A stretch of DNA of 64,000 bases from Fen-1301 sp963786395. Its GTDB lineage: Bacteria; Bacteroidota; Ignavibacteria; Ignavibacteriales; Ignavibacteriaceae. How positions within the stretch are numbered: the stretch's first letter is position 1; the number at the start of each line of letters is the position of its first letter. The position numbers and the translations under genes are program-made. Under the pieces are notes generated by a model that searched no databases, had not been told where the DNA came from, and worked only from the letters and a program-made list of their open reading frames with translations. Shown one piece after another: positions 7,780 through 19,169 of this stretch. Where the stretch lies: NCBI GenBank assembly GCA_963786395.1, contig CAWAZD010000009.1, positions 140,718 through 204,717 of the forward strand, given 5' to 3'.

Positions 7780-10458
7780 ATGAGAAAAATTCTACTTTTA
7801 ATTTTCTTCCTGTCTTTATTTGTTACTGATTACAATTTTGCCGGTACAACTGGTAAGCTTACAGGCAAAGCTACGGACGGAAAAACTAATGAGGCACTTC
7901 CATTTGTTAATATAACTATTACAGGCACTTCTCTTGGTGCTTCAACAGATGTCGATGGAAATTATGTAATTTTAAATATTCCACCCGGAAATTATAAGGT
8001 AAAAGCACAATCAGTCGGTTACCAGCCAGTGATAATGGAAAACATAGGTGTTTCCATCGATCTCACAACGAAACTTGATTTCCATCTTAATTCTTCAATG
8101 ATAGAACTTCAGTCAATTGTTATTCAAGGAAAACAGGATGAACTGAAAAAAGATGTCACCTCCTCTCAGTCAATGGTCACAGCTGACCAGATAAAGTCTC
8201 TACCGGTTGCCGAATTTGACGATGTACTTCGTCTGCAAACAGGTGTGTCTGTTGACGCCGATGGAGGATTTCATATTAGAGGTGGAAGATCAACTGAAAT
8301 CGCCTATCAGGTTAATGGTGTTTCAATTACAGATCCTTATGATAATAGCAGGGGCGTTGATATTGATAACAGTAGTATCCAGGAAATTCAGGTTATCAGT
8401 GGAACCTTTAACGCAGAATATGGAAACGCAATGTCAGGAATTGTTAATACTGTTACTAAGGAAGGCGGGAAAGAATTTCACGGTTCCGTTAATGTTTATA
8501 GCAGCGATTACGTTAGCACTTTCAGTTCTTATTTTACCGATATAAATCATTATAATCCATTTACAAACTATAATTACCAGGGTAATTTAAGTGGAGCAAT
8601 TCCATTTACAAATGATATGGTAACTTTCTTTGTTAATGGAAGATATGTTTATGACGAAGGCTATTTATACGGCCTGGATAAATTTAATACCAATGGTACT
8701 ACTGCAGATGGCCATGCTGTTCCCATGAACTGGAGTAAAAGAACCATTGGTCAGGCAAATATTGCATATCAGTTTATCCAGGGTATTAAAATTAATACCG
8801 AATTATTATATTCAAAAGATAACTATCAGGATTATGACCATTCATTTAAATGGGAACCCGGTGGTAATCCATTTAAATATGCAAAAAGTTATGATGGAAC
8901 TATTTCCTTAAATCATGTTTTATCCCCTAAAACCTTTTACATTTTAAGAGCCAATTATTTCTTCAAGAATTTCAATCAGTATCTCTATGCTAATCCGTAT
9001 GATCCGGGCTATATGCATCCCGATTCTCTTATTACTGTTGGTTATGCTTTTCATAGCAAAGGAACTGACCTTCATAGGTTTTTCCGTGAAACGCAGTCTT
9101 ATTCTGCCAAATTGGATTTTTCAAGTCAGGTATCCGAGAACCATTTATTACAGTTTGGGGCAGAAGGTAAAATTCATCAACTTAAATTTGATGATTATAA
9201 CCTGGAACCTCTGACTGTAAACGGAATTCCTGCTGTTCCATTTTCTCCTCAAATCCCGGATATTTCCTCTATTAATAGAAATTTATATGATGCTAAACCT
9301 TTAGAGTTTTCCGGTTACGTTCAGGACAAAATAGAATATAAAGATGTTATTATAAATATTGGGTTAAGGTATGATTATTTTAATTCAAGGGGTAATGTTC
9401 TCGTTGATCCTCAGGATCCTAATATATATTTACCACTAAGACCTGGCCTGGAAAATTTAACTTTAGCTGAGCTTACTCCATATTTTTATAAAAAAGCAAC
9501 TCCTAAACAACAGTTAAGTCCTCGATTCGGAGTAGCCTATCCTATCAGCGCTAACGGAGTAGTTCATTTTTCCTATGGTCATTTTTTGCAGATTCCTACT
9601 TTTCAGTATTTGTTTGATGGGTCAACCTATAAAGTGCCTGTATCAGGTTCTGTAGGTCCATTTGGAAATCCCGATCTGCAGCCCCAAAGAACGATTATGT
9701 ATGAACTTGGTTTCAGACAGCAGTTTTTGGATGAATTTGTTATAGATGCTACCGGCTTCTATAGAGATATTAGGGATTGGATAACAGCTGGTCCGGCAGT
9801 TTCCACTATAACCGGAGCTAGCTATTCAGTTTATACAAATAAAGATTATTCCAATGTTCGGGGTATAACTTTAAATCTTAGTAAAAGATTTTCCAATCAT
9901 TATTCTATTGATTTAAATTATACTTATCAGGTTGCGGAAGGAAGCAATTCCAATCCAAATGATGAATATAACGCAATATTAAATAACCAGGCACCAGTAA
10001 TATTTTTGTCACCCCTTAATTGGGATCAGAGGCATAATCTGAATCTGAATATTTTAGTCGGCGATAACGATTGGAACGTAAGTTTACTATTTAAATATAG
10101 TGCGGGATTACCTTATACGCCTTCAATTACTCAGGCTACTGCTGATCGTGGTCTTAGTACCGGATTTTATCCAAATATTTTGAATCGTCCCTCACAGTTT
10201 GATGTGGACCTTTATGCTAATAAATCCTTTAATCTTATGGGTTTCCGTTTAATGGCTTATTTGAAGGTATTTAATTTATTCGATGCCCGAAATGTAGTTA
10301 ATGTTTTTACTGATACAGGCGCACCGGATTATACAACGCAGACTCAAAATGTTGGATATGATCCAGCCCGTCCTAATACTGTAGCAGAATATATTAAATA
10401 TCCTACAAATTATGCCGCACCAAGGTTAGTCCAGACAGGAATTGAATTTTCATTTTAA
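7780..10458 (+). CDS. TonB-dependent receptor with CarboxypepD_reg domain (copy 1)
   Basis: An 892-residue outer-membrane receptor. After a signal peptide (1-21), residues about 24-108 form a carboxypeptidase-regulatory-like beta-sandwich (GKATDGKTNEALPFVNI ... GNYVILNIPPGNYKVKAQ). A plug domain spans about 120-235 (IRGGRSTEIAYQVNGVSI, FNAEYGNAMSGIVNTVTK). The rest is a beta-barrel ending in an aromatic residue (FSF), typical of Bam-inserted barrels. The SD TAGGAGA precedes ATG 7780. The next gene starts 25 bases downstream. The architecture is SusC-like, but no SusD partner follows; instead a large exported protein does. Neighbouring starch-binding and GH13 genes suggest maltodextrin-type ligands (inference). 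Confidence 0.9.
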   Translation: MRKILLLIFFLSLFVTDYNFAGTTGKLTGKATDGKTNEALPFVNITITGTSLGASTDVDGNYVILNIPPGNYKVKAQSVGYQPVIMENIGVSIDLTTKLDFHLNSSMIELQSIVIQGKQDELKKDVTSSQSMVTADQIKSLPVAEFDDVLRLQTGVSVDADGGFHIRGGRSTEIAYQVNGVSITDPYDNSRGVDIDNSSIQEIQVISGTFNAEYGNAMSGIVNTVTKEGGKEFHGSVNVYSSDYVSTFSSYFTDINHYNPFTNYNYQGNLSGAIPFTNDMVTFFVNGRYVYDEGYLYGLDKFNTNGTTADGHAVPMNWSKRTIGQANIAYQFIQGIKINTELLYSKDNYQDYDHSFKWEPGGNPFKYAKSYDGTISLNHVLSPKTFYILRANYFFKNFNQYLYANPYDPGYMHPDSLITVGYAFHSKGTDLHRFFRETQSYSAKLDFSSQVSENHLLQFGAEGKIHQLKFDDYNLEPLTVNGIPAVPFSPQIPDISSINRNLYDAKPLEFSGYVQDKIEYKDVIINIGLRYDYFNSRGNVLVDPQDPNIYLPLRPGLENLTLAELTPYFYKKATPKQQLSPRFGVAYPISANGVVHFSYGHFLQIPTFQYLFDGSTYKVPVSGSVGPFGNPDLQPQRTIMYELGFRQQFLDEFVIDATGFYRDIRDWITAGPAVSTITGASYSVYTNKDYSNVRGITLNLSKRFSNHYSIDLNYTYQVAEGSNSNPNDEYNAILNNQAPVIFLSPLNWDQRHNLNLNILVGDNDWNVSLLFKYSAGLPYTPSITQATADRGLSTGFYPNILNRPSQFDVDLYANKSFNLMGFRLMAYLKVFNLFDARNVVNVFTDTGAPDYTTQTQNVGYDPARPNTVAEYIKYPTNYAAPRLVQTGIEFSF

Positions 10459-10483
10459 GTTTTTACTTCGGAGGAAGAATTTA

Positions 10484-13400
10484 ATGAATAGAGTTCTAAA
10501 TATTTTTTTACAGTTTGTTGTAATACTATTATTATCTCATTCTCTTTTAATTGCTCAGTTTGGAAACCCAATCGGTGGACACATACCAAGTAAAGAAAGA
10601 GGCGATCCAAAGATCCGCACTCATACCCAGCTTGAAGGCAACAGGGTAAGGACCTCCATTTTTAATTATGCCTTTACAGGTAGAGCGAATGGTAATTTCC
10701 CTTTTAATATACAGACTCCTTATGAATGGCCAAAGAATACGGGCGAAGTTTATCTTGCCCTAACCGGACTTGTTTTAGGCGCTGAAGTAATTGATAATAA
10801 GGGAGTACTGCAGCATGTTATTGAAGAACCGGATTACCGTACTTCCCCGACCGGAAAATCCTGGAACCTGGAACCAATCCCGGGTTATTCGAACCCAGCA
10901 TCAAATAGTTTGGCAAATAGCCTTGATCCATCGACGTGGCCTTCTACCTGGCCGGATAAATTAGGCGATGTAAATGATCCCGGATGGAAAGGTTCATGGA
11001 ATGGCTATTTTGGTAAAAACAAATTTAATGCAGACCAGGAATTATTCGCTAAAGCTTCCGATGATCACTACGATAGATATACTGACTATTTCCCCGATTC
11101 AACTGATTTATCAAGAAAAGGCTTGGGAATAATAATCGACCAAAGATCACTTGCCTGGTCCCAGGTTTTAATTCAGGATGATGTATTCCTTCTTTACACT
11201 TTGCGGAATGATGGCACCAAAGACATTCCTAAAATGGGTGTTACTATTTGGTTTGCTGATTTTGTGGGAGGGAATGAAGAAGCTCAGAATAATGTTGCGG
11301 ACTTCGATATTCTTGGTAGGTTCCTTTGGTCAAGATGTCCGGGCAACAGATCTCCTTCTTTTGGTGCTGATCCGGTTGGCGCTGTCGCTCTGTTTTTACT
11401 TGAAACACCCGGTAATTCAATTGATAGAATAGATAACGATGGCGATGGTGAAGCTAATGGTCCAAAAGTTACTGCAGATATGCTTGTTGGTGAAATTCCT
11501 GATAACGGAATAGATGATAACGGGAATGGTCTTATTGATGAAAATCAAACTGATATAGCATTTGGAACCCAGCTAGGAACTACATTTGCAAATGGTCTTG
11601 ATGATAATAATAACGGTGAAATAGGTAGCCCTGTTGTTACCCAGCAAATGATAGATGATGCGGCACCTGATAAATGGCATAGATGGCCCCCTAATCCTGA
11701 ACTTGATACAATTCAAAATGGACAGATTTGGTTAATCGAACTTCAACAAGCCGATCTTGGTAAAAAATATAAAGACAATATTGATAACAATAATAATGGT
11801 TATAACCATAGCTATAATAATCTTCCCACAGTTACTCAGGATATAATTAACCTTGCAGCCAAGGACAAATATCATCGTTACAAAGTTCCTGGTACTCATA
11901 TTGTATTGTATTCCGTTGATTCTACTTCACTTGGGAAAAGATATCTAAATAAAGATGGACTTCGCGACGCCGGCGTTGATGAAGGTATAGATGAAATGAT
12001 TGATGAATCCCGAACTGATGGTGTAGATAATGATGGGGACTGGAATCCTCTTAAAGATGATGTGGGTCTCGATGGTGTTCCTGACACTCATGACTTTGGT
12101 GAAGGAGATGGCATTCCAACTTCTGGTGCTGGAACCGGCGAACCCGGTGAACCACATATTGATCTGACTGATGTTAAGGAAACCGATCAGATTGGTATCA
12201 CCGGTGCAGATAAAATTACTGCTGGTACATTTACACCCAAAAGTGATGCTGAAGTGTGGTTCGAATGCATGATCCCCGGTAAATATTTTAATCCGGCTGT
12301 AGCACAAGCCTCAGGCGACTATGATTTATTAGTTACTTCAAGTTTGTTCCCTATGAAAGCTGGAGACGTGCAGCCCTTCTCAATGGCAGTGATTCTTGCC
12401 AATGCTCCGGTCAATGATCCTGATGGTTCTCTTAGAAGGCAGGAGATTATTAAAAAAAGAGGTAGAGCCGATCAGACTTATCAGAATAATTATCAGTTTG
12501 CTACAGCTCCTACTACTCCTACTTTAACAGCTATCCCCGGTAATAATAAAGTTACTCTTTACTGGGACAATTTAGCAGAGAGTTCATTTGATAACTTCCT
12601 GGCAAATATTGGAGGCGATGGACATCATTTTGAAGGATATAGAATTTATAGGTCTTCCGATCCCGCTTTCCAGGATGCTTTGAATATAACCAATGGTGCA
12701 GGTACTCCGCAGTTCATGTCACCCATGGCAATATTTGATCTCATTGACGGGATTAAGGGGTATGATTCCCTTGGTATTGATGGTATTCATTATAACCTGG
12801 GGAATGATTCCGGTCTTGAACATTCATTTGTCGATTCTACAGTTAAAAATGGTTTTACTTATTATTATGCAGTTGTTTCCTATAGCAAGGGATCTCCTTC
12901 TCTCGGTATTCTTCCTGCCGAAAGCCCAATTAGAATAAATCTTCATTCTGATGGAACTGTTACACTTGGAACTAACGTTGCAAGAGTTGTTCCAGAGGCT
13001 TCGTCTTCCGGATATGTAAATTCATCTCTTGGAACGATTAATCTTATTCAGGGAGCTACTTCTAGCAAAGTTGGCTATGAAATTGTGGATCCTCATGCAG
13101 TTAAAAATCGGCATGATTATTTTCTGACTTTTCAGGATACAACGATTGTTACAAAGGGTAAACCGGATACTCTAACTACGAAGAACTATACTTTAATTGA
13201 TTCGACTACGAATAAAATACTTGTTTATCAAAACACACAATGGTCGCCAATATATGAACAGCCAATAATAGATGGTTTTAGGTTAAACTTTAATAATGCC
13301 GCAAGTGTTAGTGTCGATACTATAAATTCTAAATGGAACAATAATACCGATCCGAAATTTATTTTTGAAAAATTTGTTAGTACAAACGGTAAAACAGGTG

Positions 13401-14135
13401 AATTACGACCTAATGATTACAAAATATTTTTTGGTAATGCAGGATACGATTCTTCTATTAATATTACTTATTCAAATATTCTTTACCCTGCGGAAAAGAT
13501 TAATTTCAAAGTACTTAATACTTCCACAAATAAATATGTTAAATGCGGTTTTTTGGATTTGAAATAATGCAAAAAGCCCTGGTATATTCTCATCTTTTGG
13601 GAAACTAAGAGACAGAATTGTTTTCTTCGAGCCGAACTCAAAAGATTCTTTAGTGACGACTTGGTGGTTTTATCTTACTACCGGACCCGATACAGTTGAA
13701 TATATTCCTCAGCCGGGCGATACTGCTTATATTAAACTATTGAAACCTTTTCTTTCAACAGATATATTTAAATTTACTTCGATTCCTCAGTATGTTGATA
13801 ATTCTCTTGCGAAAGCGGGTCTTGATAATATTAAAGTTGTGCCTAATCCTTATATGGGATACGCTCAATGGGAAAGTAAAAATCCTTACACCTCTGGTAG
13901 AGGCCCAAGGTCGTTGCATTTTACACATCTTCCTGCTCAATGTACTCTTAGAATCTTTACTGCCAATGGTGAACTTGTTCAAACTATATATCACAATAGT
14001 TTGATCGATGATGGTACAGAGGATTGGAATATGCTTTCGAAAGACAATTTATCTATTGCATACGGAGTATATGTCTTGTATGTGGATGCCCCGGGCATCG
14101 GGAATAAAATTACTAAATTTGCTGTGATAAAATAA
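10484..14135 (+). CDS. Large exported TonB-receptor partner protein (copy 1), frameshifted
   Basis: About 1,216 residues when repaired. ATG 10484 follows CGGAGGA and begins a signal peptide (to about residue 22). Several Ca-binding-type Asp-rich loops occur at about residues 315-370 and 490-550 (DNDGDGEANG, DDNGNGLIDE). An FN3-like segment follows (KVTLYWDN ... FEGYRIYRSSDP). The C-terminus, from VVPNPY to GVYVLYVDAPG and KFAVIK, resembles the T9SS/FlgD-Ig-like sorting fold. The frame breaks near 13557-13567: the reading shifts by one base and continues without stops (NNAKSPGIF...) to TAA 14135. A related protein is encoded at 58502-61755 behind the other receptor. Surface-anchored ligand-capture role is inferred; no named family recognised. 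Confidence 0.75.
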
Positions 14136-14171
14136 TTGATTTTATCTTGAAATTATTCAAGGAGTCCAAAA

Positions 14172-15197
14172 GTGATAAGTAAAAAATTACTGATTTTTAT
14201 AATTATTATGGGAATATCTGTACCCTATACTTTGTTTCCTCAGGTAACTAAAACAGGTACAACGGCAGCTAAATTTCTTAGTATCGATATTGGACCCAGG
14301 GCTATATCAATGGGAGGAGCATTTACTTCTGTAGCTAATGATGCTTCCGCAATCTATTGGAATCCCGCAGGTATAGCATATTCCGATCAATTTCAGGGTT
14401 TCTTTTCTAATACAGCACTTTTTGCTGGTATTAGTCTAAACTATATCGGATTAGTCCTTCCCGCTGGAGATATTGGTAATTTTGCTGCAAGTGTTACTGC
14501 TGTTAATTATGGCTCAATGCAGGTGACTACTGAAAACCAACCTGAAGGCACAGGCGAATCATTTTCTCCAGGTAGTTATGCTTTCGGTATTTCATATGCT
14601 AGATTCATTACTGAAGACTTTGTTGTCGGAGCAACTGCCAAAATGATCACCGAAAACATTTATCATTCTAATGCTACCGGAATTGCTTTTGATATTGGAA
14701 CTATTTTTAAAACTCCTTTTTACGGTGTTCGTTTTGCAAGCAGTGTTTCTAATTTTGGAACCAAAATGCAAATGTCCGGAAGTGACCTCTTGACGCGTAT
14801 AAGTGTAGATCCTGCTAACCATGGGAGTAATAATACTACTGATGCTAATGTTGCTACCGACCAGTTCGACCTTCCCCTTAAACTGCAAATCGGCATGTCT
14901 AAAGATTTCATGTTTATGGAAAATCAAAGGTTTACCATTGCCATCGACGGTATTGTACCCAATGACAATAATGAATCGGTCAATGTTGGAGGTGAACTAG
15001 CATTATTCGATGATATGCTTTCTCTTCGCGGTGGTTATAAATCTTTGTTCCTCGTAGATAGCCAGGAAGGATTAACCCTTGGGGTTGGTTTTAAATATAA
15101 AAGAGCCGGTTTTATAGATATCGGTGTCGATTATTCTTATCAGAAATTTACTTATCTTGGCAGCGTTAATAGTTTCGGTATAGTAATAAAATTTTGA
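14172..15197 (+). CDS. PorV/PorQ family outer-membrane protein (copy 1)
   Basis: A 341-residue barrel protein starting at GTG 14172 behind AAGGAG (14159-14164). After the signal peptide come GTTAAKFLSIDIGPRA, SMGGAFTSVANDASA and YWNPAGIA, the signature of the PorV/PorQ (UPF0164-like) family, followed by a beta-barrel ending in VIKF. In T9SS, PorV accepts substrates from the translocon and passes them to the sortase. Its place directly after the partner protein, and in the same place in copy 2, suggests a dedicated shuttle or anchor for that partner (inference). The gap from the preceding stop is 36 bases. Confidence 0.85.
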   Translation: MISKKLLIFIIIMGISVPYTLFPQVTKTGTTAAKFLSIDIGPRAISMGGAFTSVANDASAIYWNPAGIAYSDQFQGFFSNTALFAGISLNYIGLVLPAGDIGNFAASVTAVNYGSMQVTTENQPEGTGESFSPGSYAFGISYARFITEDFVVGATAKMITENIYHSNATGIAFDIGTIFKTPFYGVRFASSVSNFGTKMQMSGSDLLTRISVDPANHGSNNTTDANVATDQFDLPLKLQIGMSKDFMFMENQRFTIAIDGIVPNDNNESVNVGGELALFDDMLSLRGGYKSLFLVDSQEGLTLGVGFKYKRAGFIDIGVDYSYQKFTYLGSVNSFGIVIKF

Positions 15198-15283
15198 TCT
15201 TTAGTTAGTGTTTTCATGCAGGTTTGCATGGAAATTTATTTATCAAACAAGAAAAATTCTCATTACAATTTAAGGAGCGTAAC

Positions 15284-17113
15284 ATGAAAAAATTTCTTTT
15301 ATTGGGTGCAGTGATCCTCGGGCTTAGCATGACTGCTTATTCCCAGGTGAATGTGACATTCAAAGTGGACATGTCAGTTTTGATAGCTAACGGGTACTAT
15401 GTGCCTGCTGGTGATACTGTTAGGGTCGCAGGCGACTTTAATGGTTGGTCAACAACTGCAAATAGTCTTGTTAAAGGCACAGGAGCAGATTCTTCAATTT
15501 ATTCTGCAACCGTAGCCGCAGTTCCAACTGGTACAATAAATTACAAATTCATTTTCTCAACATTAGTTGGAATACAGTGGGAATCATTAGCGAACAATAG
15601 ACAAGCTACGATCGGCACAACAGATATCACCTTACCAACAGTACTTTTTTTCACAAATATTACTGGCGCCAAAGAACATGTTTGGTTTAAAGTAGATATG
15701 ACGGTACCTATTAAGGCTGGTCTCGTTGTACCAGGAACCACAGCTGTTACTCTTGCCGGTACTATGAATGGCTGGAATGCTTCCTCGACACCAATGACCA
15801 AAGGAGCTAATGATTCTGTTTATTCTATTTTAGTCGACAGCTTACCTTCAGGTAGTATTCAGCAATATAAATTTGTTTATGGCGGTAGTAACTGGGAAAG
15901 TGTTGCCAACAGATTATACTTCGTTCCCCAACAGGATTCTTCAGTTACTTCTGTATTCTGGAATGATCAGAATCCAAATATTCAACTTGGTACAGCGACA
16001 GTTAATTTCAATCTTGATATGAGTGTGATGGTCACTGCAGGTATTTTTAATACTACCAAAGATAGTGTTCTGTTAAGTGGTTCATTTAATAGTTGGACGA
16101 CAACATCTGACTTTTTAAATCAGAATGCGGTAAATGATCAATTGTATTTCCTACCGCATACTTTCACTAATGAAGCTGTTGGGACTCTTGAACCATATAA
16201 GTATGTTGTTAAGAAACATTCAACTGCAATAGACTCAGTCTGGATAGATGGTTATGAAAGACCTTTGCACTGGGGTGGTAATAATAGAGTAGAATTATTT
16301 TCAGGAGTTGATAAAGACACTTCCGATTTTTACGATGGTGTTCACCCTGATTGGTCCATTCCTTCCGGCACTAACTTACAGGTTACATTTAATCTGGATA
16401 TGACCCCCGCTATGGATGCAACCAAACAAGCTGTTCCATTTGATCCTGCTACCGATACAGTTTACTGGTCTTCGGGAGAACCTGCTTTTGCTGCTACTCA
16501 GCATTGGTACAGACCTTCGGGCGGTCATATAAAAAATGTTCCGTTACACAGGGTTGGTACAACTAATATTTATACTTGTACCTTTACCGTTCATGAACCT
16601 TCTTTTAATGCCTTTGAATATAATTATGAATGGCAGAAAGCTGATTTAAGCTGGACTTCTGAACCAGCTGGTTTAGGTGTCGATTTTGCTTATAGGGTAA
16701 GATATGTTGGTCAGGATGTAGCAAATCACTTCCCTAAAAATCCATGGTTATTTCCAACAGACACCTGGACTAACACCGATAAAAAAACAGATCAGGAAAA
16801 AGATCCTTATACTTCTTTGACCGGTATCAAAAACGAAAATCAGATTCCTTTTACTTATAGTTTATCACAAAACTATCCAAATCCATTTAACCCTTCAACT
16901 ACTATTAAATTCACAATTATGAAAGGTGATTTCGTATCTTTGAAGATATATAATGTGCTTGGACAGGAAGTGGTTACTTTAGTTAACCAACAATTAACTC
17001 CTGGTTCTTATTCATATAAATTTGATGCTTCAAGATTAAGCAGCGGCATCTATTTATATTCAATAAATTCAGGTAACTTCAACCAGACAAAGAAAATGAT
17101 TCTGTTGAAGTAA
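15284..17113 (+). CDS. T9SS-secreted protein with three starch-binding-like (CBM20/48-type) modules
   Basis: A 609-residue protein; ATG 15284 is preferred over an upstream in-frame start because TAAGGAG precedes it and a signal peptide follows (ends TAYSQ). Three related modules each begin VNVTFKVDMS-, VWFKVDMT- or VNFNLDMS-like and carry a glycan-binding core: VAGDFNGWS, LAGTMNGWN and LSGSFNSWT. A fourth VTFNLDMTPAMD segment starts a further module. The C-terminal ~85 residues are a T9SS sorting domain (QNYPNPFNPSTTIKF ... KKMILLK). It likely sits on the cell surface and holds starch for the neighbouring amylases and receptor, doing a SusE/SusF-like job with a different export route (inference). 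A strong terminator follows. Confidence 0.85.
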   Translation: MKKFLLLGAVILGLSMTAYSQVNVTFKVDMSVLIANGYYVPAGDTVRVAGDFNGWSTTANSLVKGTGADSSIYSATVAAVPTGTINYKFIFSTLVGIQWESLANNRQATIGTTDITLPTVLFFTNITGAKEHVWFKVDMTVPIKAGLVVPGTTAVTLAGTMNGWNASSTPMTKGANDSVYSILVDSLPSGSIQQYKFVYGGSNWESVANRLYFVPQQDSSVTSVFWNDQNPNIQLGTATVNFNLDMSVMVTAGIFNTTKDSVLLSGSFNSWTTTSDFLNQNAVNDQLYFLPHTFTNEAVGTLEPYKYVVKKHSTAIDSVWIDGYERPLHWGGNNRVELFSGVDKDTSDFYDGVHPDWSIPSGTNLQVTFNLDMTPAMDATKQAVPFDPATDTVYWSSGEPAFAATQHWYRPSGGHIKNVPLHRVGTTNIYTCTFTVHEPSFNAFEYNYEWQKADLSWTSEPAGLGVDFAYRVRYVGQDVANHFPKNPWLFPTDTWTNTDKKTDQEKDPYTSLTGIKNENQIPFTYSLSQNYPNPFNPSTTIKFTIMKGDFVSLKIYNVLGQEVVTLVNQQLTPGSYSYKFDASRLSSGIYLYSINSGNFNQTKKMILLK

Positions 17114-17172
17114 TTTTTCCATAACCAATAGAATTTTTGAAAACATAATTTATTGGATATAGTTAAGTTCTT

Positions 17173-17212
17173 AAAAGCCCAATGTGGAGAATATCTGCAT
17201 TGGGCTTTATTT
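17173..17212 (+). terminator. Rho-independent terminator after the starch-binding gene
   Basis: AAAGCCCAATG (17174-17184) pairs perfectly with CATTGGGCTTT (17198-17208) around a 13-base loop, followed by a T-rich stretch (ATTTTA). It separates the receptor operon from the amylase gene at 17257. Confidence 0.85.
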
Positions 17213-17256
17213 TAGGCTATATAAGGATATTGCTTTATAAATAACCTGATTTCCCT

Positions 17257-19108
17257 ATGAATAAAATATTTTTACTAGTACTTTCATTAATCCTTGGTTC
17301 ATCTGTTGAAATGAGTGCCCTGATTAACAATGATTCTGCTCTTGTTCCCTCCTGGTCAAAACAAGCCGTGTGGTATCAGATTTTTCCAGAAAGATTTTCT
17401 AATGGTGATAAATTAAATGATCCTACACCTTCGGACATGAATGGTGCCTGGCCTTATGTGGTTCCTCCAGGTTGGCAAATATCACCATGGGAATCAGACT
17501 GGTATAAACTTCAGCCCTGGGAAAAAGCTGATGGTCATGATTTTTACTGGAATGCCGGATTAAGACGATATGGTGGCGATATTCAGGGAATCATAAATCA
17601 GCTAGATTATTTGAAAACTCTGGGTATCACAGCAATTTATTTGACTCCGGTTTTTGAATCTCCGTCTCTTCATAAATATGATACAAGAATGTATCACCAT
17701 ATTGATAATAATTTCGGACCTGATCCTAAAGGAGATGAAAAAATCTGGGCTAGCGAGAACCCGGTTGACCCCAAATCCTGGAAATGGACGGCTGCAGATA
17801 AATTGTTTCTGAAATTGATTAAAGAGGTTCATGCGCGCGGTATGAAATTAATTATCGATGGTGTATTCAATCATGTTGGAACTACTTTCTGGGCTTTTCA
17901 GGATGTTGTTAAAAACCAGCAAAAATCAGAATTTAAAGACTGGTTCATAATAAAATCTTGGGATAATCCTAATACACCTGAAAATGAATTTGATTATAAA
18001 GGTTGGGCCGGAGTAAAAGATTTACCAGAGATTAAAAAAGATGACAAGACCGGGCTTATAAAGGGTTTTGCTGATCATATTCATGATGTTATCAAACGGT
18101 GGATGGACCCTGAGGGTAATGGAAATATTGCAAATGGTATTGATGGATGGAGACTTGATGTCGCTGAGATGATCAATTTGAATTTCTGGAGACAGTTCAG
18201 AATATGGGTGAAAGAAATAAATCCAGATGCATATATAACTGGTGAAATATTTTGGGAGAATTGGCAGGCAAACCAAATGTCCAATGCCGCTCCGTGGTTG
18301 CAAGGAGATGCGTTTGACGGTGTGATGAATTACAGATTTGCCCAGGCAATTATAAAATATGTTGTTGACGTAAAAAAGCAGATTACATCAAATGCCTTTG
18401 CGGATAGTATTAAAACTTTGATGAACCAATATCCAAAAGAAAATTTCCATGCTGTTCAAAATCTTGTAGACAGTCATGATGTTGACCGTATTAGGTTCTC
18501 AGATTTTAAATCCTGACCGGTTTTATGATCATAATGCAAATCCTCAGCAGAATCAGGATTATAATACAAGAAAACCTGGAATTAGTGACTTACTCAAACA
18601 AAAACTGATTGCGGGAATCCAGATGACAATGCCTGGTGCTCCGATGATCTATTATGGAGATGAAGCCGGTATGTGGGGAGGGGATGATCCTGATTGTCGT
18701 AAACCGATGGTCTGGGAAAACATTAAATATGATCCGGAAAAATGCAATGCTAATGGTACTGAGCACAACCCTGATAAGGTTATTTTTAATACAGCCCTTT
18801 TCAATTGGTACAGAAAACTTATTTCAATAAGGAAGGACAACAAAGTATTATCTGATGGTGACCTTGAATTCTTTTATATTAATGATTCTGATAAAATTAT
18901 TGGTTATAAAAGAACTCTCGGCAAAACAACAATGTATATTTTATTAAATAATAATAAAGTACAAAAAACCATCATGGTTAATAAAAAACTATTCGAAGGA
19001 AAATTAATAATCTCTGATTTATTGAGCAGCAAAACTTATAAATCCGAAAAGGATGTCTATAAACTTGATCTCATGCCATACCAATTAATGCTGTTAAAAA
19101 ATGACTAA
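17257..19108 (+). CDS. Exported GH13 alpha-amylase-family enzyme, frameshifted
   Basis: About 616 residues when repaired. A signal peptide is followed by a GH13 (beta/alpha)8 barrel starting at AVWYQIFPERFSNGD. Conserved regions: I DGVFNHVG, II GWRLDVAEM (nucleophile Asp), III GEIFWENW (acid/base Glu), IV LVDSHDVDR (stabiliser Asp). The MIYYGDEAGMWGGDDPD loop resembles neopullulanase/cyclomaltodextrinase-type enzymes. The frame shifts at about 18490-18500, just after region IV, and continues as SQILNPDRFYDHNA to the stop at 19108; all catalytic residues lie before the break. The intact paralogue at 38617 supports reading it as one gene. Likely hydrolyses maltodextrins in the periplasm. Confidence 0.85.
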
Positions 19109-19169
19109 AAAAGTGTAATTTTATTATGATAGAATATTAATATATCAATGTATAAAGAAAGGAATCCAA

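Noticed and set aside
11896..12307. Minus-strand ORFs of 63 and 120 aa opposite the partner protein
   Set aside because: They are antisense to the Asp-rich loops of a well-supported gene; composition is a by-product of those codons.
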